Shown one piece after another: positions 18,355 to 27,379 of a DNA stretch of 64,000 nt. Position 1 is the first letter of the stretch. Each line of letters starts with the position of its first letter. This DNA comes from Paenibacillus sinensis. Its GTDB lineage: Bacteria > Bacillota > Bacilli > Paenibacillales > Paenibacillaceae. The stretch spans positions 80,808 to 144,807 of the forward strand of contig NZ_JAHCMB010000077.1 in NCBI RefSeq assembly GCF_019904155.1, in the 5' to 3' direction. Below the pieces are notes generated by a model. The model was given only the letters and a program-made list of their open reading frames with translations, made no database searches and was not told the origin of the DNA. A program made the translations under genes and the position numbers.

Positions 18355-19926
18355 CTAAATTTTGTGCTTCTTGCGGTACTCGCCGGGTGTCATGTTCATC
18401 GCCTGCTTGAACTGCCGATTGAAGTAAATGATATTCTTGTAGCCCATCCGTTCCGCGACTTCATAAATCTTGAGCCCGGGATCAGCCAGCAGCTCGCACA
18501 CCCGCGCCAGCCGCCGCTCGTTCAGAAAATCGCTGAAATGCGTCCCCGTCTCCTCTTTGAACAGATAGCCCAGATAATTCGGTGTAAAGTCAAAATGCGC
18601 GGCCACTTCCTTCAGCGTCAGCTTCTGCTCCAGATTGTCCTCCACATAGGAAATGATGCTGTCGATCAGCTTCCGCTTCTGCCGCTGGCGTTTGACGTAG
18701 AGCAGCTCGGACAGCTCGAAGAAGCGCCGGCGCAGCCAGGACAGGATATCATGGACGGTCTCGAACTGGAACAGGAGATCCGGCTGGTGGGTATCCCATT
18801 TCAGCAGCTCGTACAAATTCTCGTTCATCGTCAGCAGCTCGGCATGCAGCCTCGACGTAATGCGTATGATCAGCTCATATGCCTCATTGCGGCTGGACAG
18901 CGGCGCGTCGCCGCCGAACAGCCGGAGCAGGCAATCGTCGATGGCCACCAGATCGTATTCCTTGATCGCGACGATCATTTCATCCAGACGTTCGTCAAAG
19001 CGGTCGCTCGGCTCCCCGGCCGGCATCGCCGGCGCGGCCTCCCGCAGAAGGCGGTTCTTGCCAAGCAGCCATTTGGCGCTGAGCGCCGCCTGCGCTTTCT
19101 GGTAAGAGTCCCAGAGCTCCGCTTCGCCATGCGCAAAAGGGCCGGCGGAAGCCGTCACGGTGAAGGCAGTCTTCCGCTGAATGTGGATGATCAGCTCCTG
19201 CAATCCGGCAAGGAAATCATCCTCCTGCAGCGAGGCCAGCAGCAGACAGCGCTCATGCGGGATGGCAATGCAGGTTCCAAGCTGACGCTCGGCGGCGAAA
19301 GACCGGATGCAGGCAATGACCTCGCCCGTCCGGGCTCTTCTTGCCCGTTCGGAGCTGTCTCTTGTCTTCCATTCGACATCGTCGACTTCAATCAGCGCGG
19401 CCGCCGTTCCGCCTTCCAGTATCGGCGCCAAAAGCCGCTTGATCCGCTCCTCTTCCCATTCCGCGGAATCGCCGTTCAGCCAGCGAAGGATCAGCTCCTC
19501 GTTCACAAGCGACAAGGCTTCGGAGAACGACCGGTTCTCTTCCCGTTCCTCCTCCACCTTCCGGCAGAGATCCGTCAGCGTCGCATACAGCTCCGCGTCC
19601 TCCACGGGCTTAAGCAGATAGGCCGAAGCATTGAGCTCAATCGCCTGTTTGGCATAGTAGAAGTCCTCATGTCCGCTGATAAATACGATTTTTACATCGG
19701 GGTTGATCGCTTTCGCTTTACGCGCAAAATCGGTTCCCGTCATGATCGGCATACGGATGTCCGAGAGAATCAGATCGATCCGCTCGCTCTCCATGACCTT
19801 GAGCGCATTGAAGCCATTGTTGGCCGCTCCGGCCACTTCGATATCAAGACCGCTGTTCAGCACGCGGCGGCGCATCCATTCCAGATCGACCGCCTCGTCG
19901 TCCACAAGCAGCAAACTGACGCTCAT
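18355..19926 (-). CDS. YesN-type response regulator with AraC DNA-binding domain
   Basis: The 523-residue protein has a receiver domain at the N-terminus (LLLVDDEAVDLEWM, phospho-acceptor in LILSDIRMPIMTGTDF, lysine in YLLKPVEDAEL), a long middle region typical of Paenibacillus YesN proteins, and a C-terminal AraC domain with two helix-turn-helix units (LTLKEVAAHFDFTPNYLGYL and GLKIYEVAERMGYKNIIYFN). AAGGAGGGAA precedes the ATG at 19926. It works with the kinase at 20055-21788 and probably activates the adjacent sugar transport operon. The shared GAAAAAGTAT box before both that operon and its own gene suggests positive autoregulation. Confidence 0.93.
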   Translation of the reverse strand: MSVSLLLVDDEAVDLEWMRRRVLNSGLDIEVAGAANNGFNALKVMESERIDLILSDIRMPIMTGTDFARKAKAINPDVKIVFISGHEDFYYAKQAIELNASAYLLKPVEDAELYATLTDLCRKVEEEREENRSFSEALSLVNEELILRWLNGDSAEWEEERIKRLLAPILEGGTAAALIEVDDVEWKTRDSSERARRARTGEVIACIRSFAAERQLGTCIAIPHERCLLLASLQEDDFLAGLQELIIHIQRKTAFTVTASAGPFAHGEAELWDSYQKAQAALSAKWLLGKNRLLREAAPAMPAGEPSDRFDERLDEMIVAIKEYDLVAIDDCLLRLFGGDAPLSSRNEAYELIIRITSRLHAELLTMNENLYELLKWDTHQPDLLFQFETVHDILSWLRRRFFELSELLYVKRQRQKRKLIDSIISYVEDNLEQKLTLKEVAAHFDFTPNYLGYLFKEETGTHFSDFLNERRLARVCELLADPGLKIYEVAERMGYKNIIYFNRQFKQAMNMTPGEYRKKHKI

Positions 19927-19990
19927 CGTTATTCCCTCCTTGCCTGCCATCCGCGAAGGGCGGGTCCGGGCAGGGCAGAATATCCCCTTT

Positions 19991-20056
19991 CCCCCATCTT
20001 AGCCCCGGTTCACCCAGAGCGGTATTGGGGGATTCAATAAAAACCTATACTTTTTC
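19991..20056 (-). promoter_or_regulatory. Candidate yesN promoter with GAAAAAGTAT box
   Basis: The box lies at 20056-20047 on the minus strand, overlapping the yesM stop codon, and 45 bases later there is TAAGAT. The 128-base gap between the two genes leaves room for this internal promoter. Confidence 0.4.
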
Positions 20057-21788
20057 AAAGATACGCAGCTTCTTCTTCACGCCGTGCCGCATCCTCCGCG
20101 CTTTCATAGGGAAGCCGGATGCGGACGGTGGTCCCGGCTCCGTAAATACTGGCGATGGTCACGCCATAGCCTTGTCCGTATTTCAATTTGATGCGTTCAT
20201 CCACATTCTTCACGCCATAGCCGCCGGTCTCGCTCTTGCCCGCCATAATCCGCTCGACCGTATCCTCCCGCATGCCGATTCCGTTGTCGATTATCTTCAG
20301 TTCAATTTCGTCGCCGACTCGTCTTCCGGAAATCCGGATCGCGATAGTTTCGTCAAACCAGGCGTGCTTGAACACATTTTCCACGAACGGCTGCAAAATA
20401 ACCTTGATGACGACGGCCTGCATGATCTGCGGCTCGACATCGACGTAGACCGCAAAGGCATCGGCGTACTTCACTTTCTGGATTTCCAGATAGGTCTCCA
20501 CCTGCTGAAGCTCCTGCTCCATCTCGATCTCGACATGCCCCCGGTTCAGAGTCAGGCGGTAGAAGCGGGACAGTCCCTGAACCATCTCCGTTACCTTCCG
20601 CGTCTCTCCCAAATTGGCCAGGCTGCTGATCGTGGATAACGTGTTATACAGAAAATGCGGGTTGATCTGCGACTGGAGCGCCTCCAGCTCCGCTTGCTTG
20701 CGCTTGATGTCCTGGACATAAACGCTGCTGATCAGATCCTGAATGTTCTTCGCCATGATATTGAAGGCGTCGGCAATCTGCCGGAATTCGTCATTCCCCG
20801 AGAAGCGGATGCGCTTCTGGAAGTTGCCTTCCTGGAAGGAGCGGACCAGCGTGACGATCCGCGACATTTTGCGCCCGGACAGGCGGGCGACCAGCAGGCC
20901 GATGCAGGCCATGACAAGAAAGCTGATGGCGCATACAGCGAAGATGATCCGCTGCATTTTGCCGGCATCCTTGTGCAGGTAGGAAGGCGGAACGACGGCC
21001 TCGATATAGAATCCGCTGTCCGGAATCGTCTCCTGCAAGGTCAGAAACCGGTCATTCACCTGATTGTCCTTGCCGTCCCCCCTCTGAAAAATAACCTCGT
21101 CCGTATCCGACTTCCGCAGCCGCACCGTAACGCCCTGATCGACCGGAAACGTAGCGAAGTTGCCGAACAGATCGCTTAGAGATGCCGTGATCCGCACGTA
21201 GCCGATAACCGTCTTGTAATCGCTGTACGAGACAAGTCTGCGGATATGCGAAATATTTCCGAGCTTGCGGTCCGTATCGATCTGCAGCCAGATATTATCA
21301 TGTTCCGACTCCTTGTTATTCTTGTACCAGGTGGTGTTCTCGATATCGTGATAAGACAGAATATAATAATCGCTGCGCTTGATCTGCTCATCAAGGTTAT
21401 CGCCGGACACAATGTTGAGATCCTCGTTGAAGGTGTACAGCATGAGCCGGATATGATTGCCGAACAGCTTCAGCGGCGAGGTGATCTGCGGCACGATTTC
21501 GTCAAGCATGACCAGATAAATATCGTAAGGCGTCCCTTTCTTCTGCAGCGCCCGTTGAAAAGACAAGCTGCCGAACAGCGTATCCGACATCCGCTGAATT
21601 TCATCCATCTGGTAGCGGATATTGCTGCTCGCCTGCTTCATTCCCGTCCGGATGTTCGTCTCGGCCATATCGGTCCGCGTTCCGACCAGCATGGCATAGG
21701 AAATATAACCGATTACGGCGTCGGTAAACAGCACCAGCAGCAGGTAAGGAATCATCATCTTATAGGTAAAAGGCATGTATCTCTTCAT
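20055..21788 (-). CDS. YesM-type sensor histidine kinase
   Basis: The 577-residue kinase has a membrane helix near residues 12-33, a large extracytoplasmic sensor region, a second helix (IIFAVCAISFLVMACIGLLV), HAMP, a His_kinase domain with the phospho-acceptor in QINPHFLYNTLSTISSLAN, and a HATPase domain (QPFVENVFKHAW, IIDNGIGM, GYGVKNVDERIKLKY). The QINPHFLYN box is the hallmark of the LytS/YesM class. It presumably detects an extracellular sugar and phosphorylates the regulator encoded downstream. GGGGGG lies 10 bases before the ATG, and a TATTAT -10-like box lies near 21827-21832 with a poor -35. Confidence 0.93.
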   Translation of the reverse strand: MKRYMPFTYKMMIPYLLLVLFTDAVIGYISYAMLVGTRTDMAETNIRTGMKQASSNIRYQMDEIQRMSDTLFGSLSFQRALQKKGTPYDIYLVMLDEIVPQITSPLKLFGNHIRLMLYTFNEDLNIVSGDNLDEQIKRSDYYILSYHDIENTTWYKNNKESEHDNIWLQIDTDRKLGNISHIRRLVSYSDYKTVIGYVRITASLSDLFGNFATFPVDQGVTVRLRKSDTDEVIFQRGDGKDNQVNDRFLTLQETIPDSGFYIEAVVPPSYLHKDAGKMQRIIFAVCAISFLVMACIGLLVARLSGRKMSRIVTLVRSFQEGNFQKRIRFSGNDEFRQIADAFNIMAKNIQDLISSVYVQDIKRKQAELEALQSQINPHFLYNTLSTISSLANLGETRKVTEMVQGLSRFYRLTLNRGHVEIEMEQELQQVETYLEIQKVKYADAFAVYVDVEPQIMQAVVIKVILQPFVENVFKHAWFDETIAIRISGRRVGDEIELKIIDNGIGMREDTVERIMAGKSETGGYGVKNVDERIKLKYGQGYGVTIASIYGAGTTVRIRLPYESAEDAARREEEAAYL

Positions 21789-22058
21789 GGCAATAGCATC
21801 CCCCCGGGGACAGAGTCGTATGTCCTATAATAACGCTACCACACGCAGAGAAGGAAGAGAAAAATTCAGCGGATGAGACGCGGCAGCAGGCTAGGAAAGG
21901 CTAGGAAGGGCAAGGATAAACGCCTGACAGCGTCCTTTAGGCGCCGAGCGTTTACCGAGAAATAGAAGACTAATGATAAACACGCAGCATATAAATTCTT
22001 ATCTTTCAAAATAGCCCCACAAAGTGAGGCCCCGAAAATGTAAAGATTCTATACAATC
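21789..22058. other. Non-coding region between yesM and galU
   Basis: It holds the probable yesM promoter at its left side and one long inverted repeat, TAAACGC at 21917-21923 against GCGTTTA at 21948-21954 with an inner GCGnCC/GGCGC pairing. No gene is supported. Confidence 0.45.
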
Positions 22059-22100
22059 AAAAAAAGCACCGGATCAAGGTCTATGCCCTGTTCCGGCGCC
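22059..22100 (-). terminator. Terminator of the glycosylation operon
   Basis: On the minus strand GCGCCGGAACAGG pairs imperfectly with CCTTGATCCGGTGC and is followed by seven T residues, 30 bases after the galU stop. Confidence 0.8.
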
Positions 22101-22129
22101 TTTGATGGAACTTCCGTCCCGGCGTCCTG

Positions 22130-23041
22130 TTATCCATACCGCTTCCTTCCCGCAGGCTCTTCCCGGCCCTCGCCGATCTGCTCCATGAGTCCCCGCAGAT
22201 AAGGCAGCAGCAGCGGACGCAGCTCCTCGCGCTGAAGTCCGATCTCCAGAGTAGCCTGGATGTATCCGAATTTATCGCCGATATCGTATCGTCTGCCCTG
22301 AAGATCGAGGGCCAACAGACCTTCCCTGCGGCAAATTTCATGCAGCGCATCAGTTAACTGGTACTCGCCGCCCGCGCCCCGTGATAATCCCGCCAGCACG
22401 GAGAAGATGGAAGGCTCCAGAATGTAGCGGCCCATAACCGCGTAAGTGGAAGGAGCCAGGGCCGGATCGGGCTTCTCGACAAGGCCCTTGACCTCGTGTA
22501 CCCCGGCGCGTCCACCGTCCGAGTCGATAATGCCGTACTTGCCCGTCTCCTGCTTCGGCACCTGCTGCACTCCGACGATCGTCATAGGCCGCCGTTCGTA
22601 GAGCTGCATCATCTGCTGCAGGGCCGGCGTCTCCGATACCATGATGTCGTCGCCCAGCAGCACGGCGAACGGCTCGTCGCCGATGAACTGCTCGGCGCAC
22701 AGAATGGCGTGGCCCAGTCCCAGCGGCTCCTTTTGCCGGATATAATGGATGCTCGCCAGTTCGCTGATCGCCCGGACTTCGCGCAGCAGCTCCTTCTTGC
22801 CCTTCTCCTCCAGCGTCTGCTCCAGCTCCACAGACTTGTCGAAATGATCCTCAATCGACTTCTTGTTGCGTCCCGTCACGATAATAATGCTCTCGATGCC
22901 CGATCGGACGGCTTCTTCCACGATATACTGGATCGCCGGCTTGTCAACGATCGGCAGCATCTCCTTCGGCTGGGCCTTTGTCGCCGGCAGGAACCGGGTG
23001 CCAAGCCCCGCCGCAGGAATAACGGCTTTCTTGATTTTCAT
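22130..23041 (-). CDS. galU: UTP-glucose-1-phosphate uridylyltransferase
   Basis: It makes UDP-glucose from UTP and glucose-1-phosphate for envelope polymers. The N-terminal nucleotide loop AGLGTRFLPATKAQPKEMLP and the following VDKPAIQYIVEEAV are diagnostic of GalU/GtaB, as are GLGHAILCAEQF and LLGDDIM. The length of 303 residues is usual. GGAGCGAGCG precedes the ATG. It is the last gene of a three-gene operon with two glycosyltransferases, 21 bases after the GT2 gene, which implies that the donor sugar for that pathway derives from UDP-glucose. It may also be one of several paralogues in the genome. Confidence 0.95.
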   Translation of the reverse strand: MKIKKAVIPAAGLGTRFLPATKAQPKEMLPIVDKPAIQYIVEEAVRSGIESIIIVTGRNKKSIEDHFDKSVELEQTLEEKGKKELLREVRAISELASIHYIRQKEPLGLGHAILCAEQFIGDEPFAVLLGDDIMVSETPALQQMMQLYERRPMTIVGVQQVPKQETGKYGIIDSDGGRAGVHEVKGLVEKPDPALAPSTYAVMGRYILEPSIFSVLAGLSRGAGGEYQLTDALHEICRREGLLALDLQGRRYDIGDKFGYIQATLEIGLQREELRPLLLPYLRGLMEQIGEGREEPAGRKRYG

Positions 23042-23062
23042 ATTCGCTCGCTCCTTCCCCGA

Positions 23063-24103
23063 TCACGATGGTTGCTTGGACTCGTAGTTTTTGGTCTCGT
23101 AGTTCTTAGGCTCGTAGTTCTTGGGCTCGTAGCTCTGAGGCTGCACGCGGACAGGCTGCTGCTGCTTTTTTCCTTGGTACACCTCATTGACGATATAGAG
23201 CGGACGGCCCTTCGATTCATCGTAGATGCGGCCGACATATTCGCCGAGAATGCCCAGCATCAGCAGAACGAAGCCATTGAAGGTCAGCGTGATGCCGATC
23301 ATCGATGCCCATCCTTTGACTGCCGAATCGGTGAAAATGGCCAGATACAGCACATAGAGCAAATAGATGAACCCTGCCGCCGACAGCAGCCCGCCGATAT
23401 ACCCTGCCAGCTTCAGCGGTTTGTATGAGAATGAAGTGATACCGTCCAGCGAGAGCTTGACCATCCGCTTCAGCGGGTATTTCGTCTCCCCTGCCAGACG
23501 TTCGTCCCGCTCATACTCGATGGCCTTCTGGCGGAAGCCTACCCAGCTGACGAGTCCGCGGACGAACCGGTTCTTCTCCGGCAGACGCTTGAGCTGATCG
23601 CATACCTTCCGGTCGATCAGGCGGAAGTCTCCGGTATCAACCGGAATATTGATATCGGTGGAATAAGCGAGCACGCGATAGAACATGCTTGCCGTCCATT
23701 TCTTGAAGAAGGTCTCGCCCTTGCGCTTGACGCGCTTCGCATAGACAACCTCATATCCGTTCTTCCATTCGTCGATCATCTGCAGAATCAGCTCCGGCGG
23801 GTCCTGCAGGTCGGCGTCGATAATGATCACCGCATCCCCCTGGGCATAATCCATGCCCGCTGTAATCGCCACCTGGTGGCCGAAGTTCCGGGAGAAATCG
23901 ATGAGCTTCACGCTCTCGTCCCAGTAGCTGTACTCCTCGATCATCTGCGCGCAGCTGTCCACGCTGCCGTCGTTGACGAAGATCAGCTCATACGGCTCGC
24001 CCGCCGTGCCCATGACCTTCTTGATCCGGCGATAGGTCTCCTGAATGACCGCTTCCTCATTGTACATCGGGATAATGACGGAATAGCGCACATTTGAACC
24101 CAT
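23063..24103 (-). CDS. Family 2 glycosyltransferase with two membrane helices (YkcC/GtrB-like)
   Basis: The N-terminal GT2 domain (SVIIPMYNEEAVIQETYRRI, then FVNDGSVDSC and IIDADLQDPPELI with the DxD-like site) is followed by two C-terminal membrane helices (about residues 232-253 and 266-288). This is the layout of polyprenyl-phosphate glucosyl- or mannosyltransferases, which load a lipid carrier for an extracytoplasmic transferase. The neighbour at 24194 is that kind of enzyme, so the pair resembles B. subtilis YkcC/YkcB. The C-terminal tail carries four imperfect copies of a pentapeptide (YEPKN, YEPKN, YETKN, YESKQ) encoded by a 15-base tandem repeat. AAGGAGGAG precedes the ATG. Confidence 0.92.
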   Translation of the reverse strand: MGSNVRYSVIIPMYNEEAVIQETYRRIKKVMGTAGEPYELIFVNDGSVDSCAQMIEEYSYWDESVKLIDFSRNFGHQVAITAGMDYAQGDAVIIIDADLQDPPELILQMIDEWKNGYEVVYAKRVKRKGETFFKKWTASMFYRVLAYSTDINIPVDTGDFRLIDRKVCDQLKRLPEKNRFVRGLVSWVGFRQKAIEYERDERLAGETKYPLKRMVKLSLDGITSFSYKPLKLAGYIGGLLSAAGFIYLLYVLYLAIFTDSAVKGWASMIGITLTFNGFVLLMLGILGEYVGRIYDESKGRPLYIVNEVYQGKKQQQPVRVQPQSYEPKNYEPKNYETKNYESKQPS

Positions 24104-24193
24104 GTTAGCTCCTCCTTTATTAATAGGGATGGCAGGCGCGGGATATGGAGTCCCGCGCCGCCGTCAATCCTTCTCGGCAAGGCTGCCCTTCGC

Positions 24194-26533
24194 TTAATTC
24201 AGCGTTACTTCATAGAGCGTACCGCTTGCGCTTCCGCCGGTTCCCTGCCATTCCGAGGACGGGATTTCCTTGCCATGCTCGGTGATCCAGGTCGTCAGCT
24301 CCGAATTGCCGCCCATACCGCCGCCCATGCCGCCGCTTGTGATGTAGAAGTACTTGACCTTGCCGCTCTTAACGAACGCCTGCAGCGTATCCGTCGTGTA
24401 AACGACGTCGGAGCCTGAGAAGCCGTTAAGAATGACAACCTTGTTGCCCTCAACAATGTACGGACCGCCTGTGCTGTAATTGGTGGTAGCGAACAGATAC
24501 TCCTCGCCGGTATTATGCTCTTTCAGATAAGCCACCAGCGATTCGTTGACGTTCTCGCTGCCGTTCATACCGCCGCCGAAGTTTCTGGAGCGGCTGTCGT
24601 CGCGGCTGTCTGTTCCGTTCTGCGCCTCTGTATCATTTTGTCCGGCATTTCCTGTGCCGTTCTGACCGTTCTGGCCGTTATTTCCGGCCGTACCGGTTCC
24701 GTTCTGTCCGTCATCGCCCGGCTGCCCGGATTGGGCGCCGTTCTGCGTACCGCCTGGATTGAAGCCGCCCGGCATCTCCATACCGGTCGGAAGCGTCATA
24801 CCGCCTCCGCCAAAGCCGCTGCGGCTGCTGTCCGGGCCGGCCGCCGGCGTCATGCTGTTCGAGCCGTAGACGATCGGAGTCAGCGACCAGTAGAACGGAC
24901 CGACCAGCAGAACGAACAGCCCTGCGATGGAGATGAATCGGATGAACGGCTTCCCGCTTCCCTTCAGCATGATCAGAATCGCTGCGACTGCAATGCCTGC
25001 GATCAGGATGCCGTAGGACCAGCCGGCGCCGATCGTCGCTTTATACGGATGCAGAATGTACCACTGGAAGCCCGCCGTAACGAGAACGGCCGCCGGCAGC
25101 AGCCAGGAGAGCCAATTCGTGCCCTCCCGGTACAGCTTCCACAGCTTGACGAAGCTGGCGCCAGCCAGCGCCGCGATCGGAGGTGCCATCATGATGAGAT
25201 AGTATTGATGGAAGAAGCCCGCGATGCTGAAGAACCCGGCAACCGGAACAAGCCAAGCCAGCCAGAAGAGCGCCTCTTTATGTTTCTGGGTAAAATGGGT
25301 TCTGCGCACACTGGAGAACAAGCCGACGCAGCCCAGGATAATGAATGGAAGCAGCCAGCTGGCCTGGCCGGACAGCTCCTGCTGGAACAGACGCAGCGGA
25401 CCGGCCGTACCGGTGTTGAACATGCCGCCACCGCCCATTCCGCCTTGGCCACGGCTTCCTCCCATCCGTCCGCCGTCATCCCTGCCGCCGGTGAATTGTC
25501 CAGTGCCAGCGCCGTTCTGCCAATTGCCGTTCGCGCCGCTCTCTGCGGATGCGGCGCTCACCGCATCGGCGGAGCCAGAGCTGCCGCCGGACTGCGTTTG
25601 TCCGCCCGCTCCATTCTGCATACCCGGTACTCCACCGCCTTGACCGTTCATGCCCGGCATCTCGCCCATCATGCCCTGCGCGAAGCCTGCCGGCATTTCA
25701 CCGCCCTGCATCCGCTGGAAGTTGCCTCCGCCCCCGGTGTTGCGATCCCCTGTCAGACGGGACACGCCATTATATCCGAAGGCCAGGTTCATAACCGAGT
25801 TGTTACCGCTGCTTCCGATATAAGGACGTTCGCTGGCCGGGATCGAATCCACGATCATCGCCCACGATACGGAGATGACCAGCATAACGGCTGTGCATGC
25901 CGCCAGGATGCCGGTTTTCTTCTTCCAGTTCATCTTCACGGCCAGCCAGTAAAAAAGAACAAAGGCGGGAACTATCATATAGGCCTGAAGCATCTTCTCG
26001 TTGAACGCTACGCCGATCAGCGCGAACGCGGCGATCAGGCTGCCGATCTTGGTATTTCTCGCTCCCCGGAAGAGGAACCATGTCGCCAGCAGCAGGGTGA
26101 ACACCAGCATGGCGTCGATGTTGTTCGTCCGGCTGACGGCCGCGGCCACCGGAGTAAGGGCCATCGCCAGAGCCCCGATGCGGGCCGCTCCCTTGCCGAA
26201 GGAAGGCTTCACGAGCAGGTAGACCAGCAGAACCGACCCTACCCCTGCCAGCGCCTGCGGCAGAATAACGACCCAGCCTTTCAGGCCGAATACCCACGCG
26301 AACAGCGTCTGTATCCAGAACACCACCGGCGGCTTATCCACCGTTACCGAGCCCGCCGAGTCCAGCGAAGCATAGAAGAAGTTATGCCAGCTCTGCAGCA
26401 TGCTGCCGACCGCGCTGGTGTAGAATAAATTCACATACTTGTCGTTCCAGATCCCGTACCCGTACAGAAATGCCGCCAGCAGCATAATGGCGATCAGAAT
26501 CGGGTCCGAAATGAGCTTACGGATTGATTTCAT
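24194..26533 (-). CDS. Polytopic GT39/ArnT-like glycosyltransferase (YkcB-like)
   Basis: The 779-residue membrane protein begins with a hydrophobic helix, a first loop containing DSAGSVTVDKPPVVFWIQTL (the conserved acidic motif of this clan) and several further helices. It belongs to the lipid-phosphate-sugar-dependent transferases that modify envelope targets outside the membrane. Two long Gly/Met/Gln/Asn-rich, low-complexity segments interrupt it (about residues 270-375 and 570-650). The C-terminus is a soluble domain with GEEYLFATTNYSTGGPYIVE. The start at 26533 follows GGAG by 9 bases; a GTG at 26554 has no site. The promoter bears TTCAG repeats matching those of the response regulator gene at 7220. 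Confidence 0.9.
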   Translation of the reverse strand: MKSIRKLISDPILIAIMLLAAFLYGYGIWNDKYVNLFYTSAVGSMLQSWHNFFYASLDSAGSVTVDKPPVVFWIQTLFAWVFGLKGWVVILPQALAGVGSVLLVYLLVKPSFGKGAARIGALAMALTPVAAAVSRTNNIDAMLVFTLLLATWFLFRGARNTKIGSLIAAFALIGVAFNEKMLQAYMIVPAFVLFYWLAVKMNWKKKTGILAACTAVMLVISVSWAMIVDSIPASERPYIGSSGNNSVMNLAFGYNGVSRLTGDRNTGGGGNFQRMQGGEMPAGFAQGMMGEMPGMNGQGGGVPGMQNGAGGQTQSGGSSGSADAVSAASAESGANGNWQNGAGTGQFTGGRDDGGRMGGSRGQGGMGGGGMFNTGTAGPLRLFQQELSGQASWLLPFIILGCVGLFSSVRRTHFTQKHKEALFWLAWLVPVAGFFSIAGFFHQYYLIMMAPPIAALAGASFVKLWKLYREGTNWLSWLLPAAVLVTAGFQWYILHPYKATIGAGWSYGILIAGIAVAAILIMLKGSGKPFIRFISIAGLFVLLVGPFYWSLTPIVYGSNSMTPAAGPDSSRSGFGGGGMTLPTGMEMPGGFNPGGTQNGAQSGQPGDDGQNGTGTAGNNGQNGQNGTGNAGQNDTEAQNGTDSRDDSRSRNFGGGMNGSENVNESLVAYLKEHNTGEEYLFATTNYSTGGPYIVEGNKVVILNGFSGSDVVYTTDTLQAFVKSGKVKYFYITSGGMGGGMGGNSELTTWITEHGKEIPSSEWQGTGGSASGTLYEVTLN

Positions 26534-26613
26534 AACATCACTCTCCATCCACACAATGTATCTTCGGGGGCTCGTTCCTTGACGACCGCGCCGCCCGTCC
26601 TCTTCTGTTTTGT

Positions 26614-26667
26614 ATTATCACACCCCTACCTTAACTCCCCCTGAAACCAAGCTGAATGTTTACTGAA
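26614..26667 (-). promoter_or_regulatory. Response-regulator-type promoter of the glycosylation operon
   Basis: On the minus strand three TTCAG elements (26667-26663, 26656-26652, 26645-26641) are spaced by exactly 11 bases. GATAAT (26619-26614) follows the last by 21 bases, the same distance as at 7015-7057. Confidence 0.55.
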
Positions 26668-26719
26668 GGCTCAAATTCCAACAAATCCTGATTTTGTAAA
26701 ATAAATGCCTGAGCACAAC

Positions 26720-26758
26720 AAAAAAAAACGGCTCCGGGCCGATCGGGTCCGAAACCGC
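26720..26758 (-). terminator. Terminator of the DUF1697-monooxygenase-hydrolase unit
   Basis: On the minus strand CGGTTTCGGACC-CGATC-GGCCCGGAGCCG is followed by nine T residues. Confidence 0.85.
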
Positions 26759-26827
26759 CTTGCTATGACTGATGCTCTAGGCTCGCTGAAAGTACGATTG
26801 AATGCGTTCCAGCAGGGAATTCCCGCC

Positions 26828-27379
26828 TCATTCTCCTGCCATCGCCGCCAGCTTCGTTACCGTATTCCAGTTCCGTGAGGTGGCAGACAAGCCCAGCACC
26901 TTGTCCAGCGATACCTTGAACAGCGGAGAATCGCTGATCTTCGTATGGAACAGTATATACATGTCTCTCCCTGCGACCCTGATCATATCTTCGCCGTTCT
27001 CATAAGGGGCCAGACGCTCCAGCGCTTCCTTATCCGGCTCACCGGACAGAAAGAAGACATGCAACCGCTTGAAATCCTCGGCGGCGGCAAGCTCGAAAGG
27101 ATTGCCCGCGATGACGGACACAAGCTCCTCAGCGCTTCTAACAACCACAGAAACACCGAAACCGAATGCGGCCCGAAATCCGTCCTCGATGGTTTGGCGG
27201 ACCGTCTCTCCGTTATCTCCTTCTCCGGTTTCAAATACAACATTGCCGCTCTGAATATAGGTTCTCGCGTTCCGGAATCCCAAGTCTTCAAACAGCGCCT
27301 TCAGATCCTGCATCTTGACGATATTGTTCCCGCCGACATTGATTCCGCGAATCAGGGCAATGTACACATTCATCGCCAT
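26828..27379 (-). CDS. DUF1697 family protein
   Basis: The 183-residue protein opens with VYIALIRGINVGGNNIVKM, the DUF1697 signature, and contains NARTYIQSGNVVFET. It is soluble; no biochemical function is established for the family. The ATG at 27379 follows GGAGG by 6 bases, and a second ATG 6 bases further in frame is also possible. It overlaps the preceding monooxygenase gene by ten bases, so translation is probably coupled. A strong terminator follows. Confidence 0.88.
   Translation of the reverse strand: MAMNVYIALIRGINVGGNNIVKMQDLKALFEDLGFRNARTYIQSGNVVFETGEGDNGETVRQTIEDGFRAAFGFGVSVVVRSAEELVSVIAGNPFELAAAEDFKRLHVFFLSGEPDKEALERLAPYENGEDMIRVAGRDMYILFHTKISDSPLFKVSLDKVLGLSATSRNWNTVTKLAAMAGE

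Noticed and set aside
18130..20040. A 636-codon plus-strand frame opposite yesN
   Set aside because: Antisense shadow of a clear response regulator gene.
24515..26428. A 637-codon plus-strand frame opposite the GT39-like gene
   Set aside because: Its composition (His/Arg/Ala-rich) mirrors the Gly/Met-rich inserts of the real gene; no start signal.
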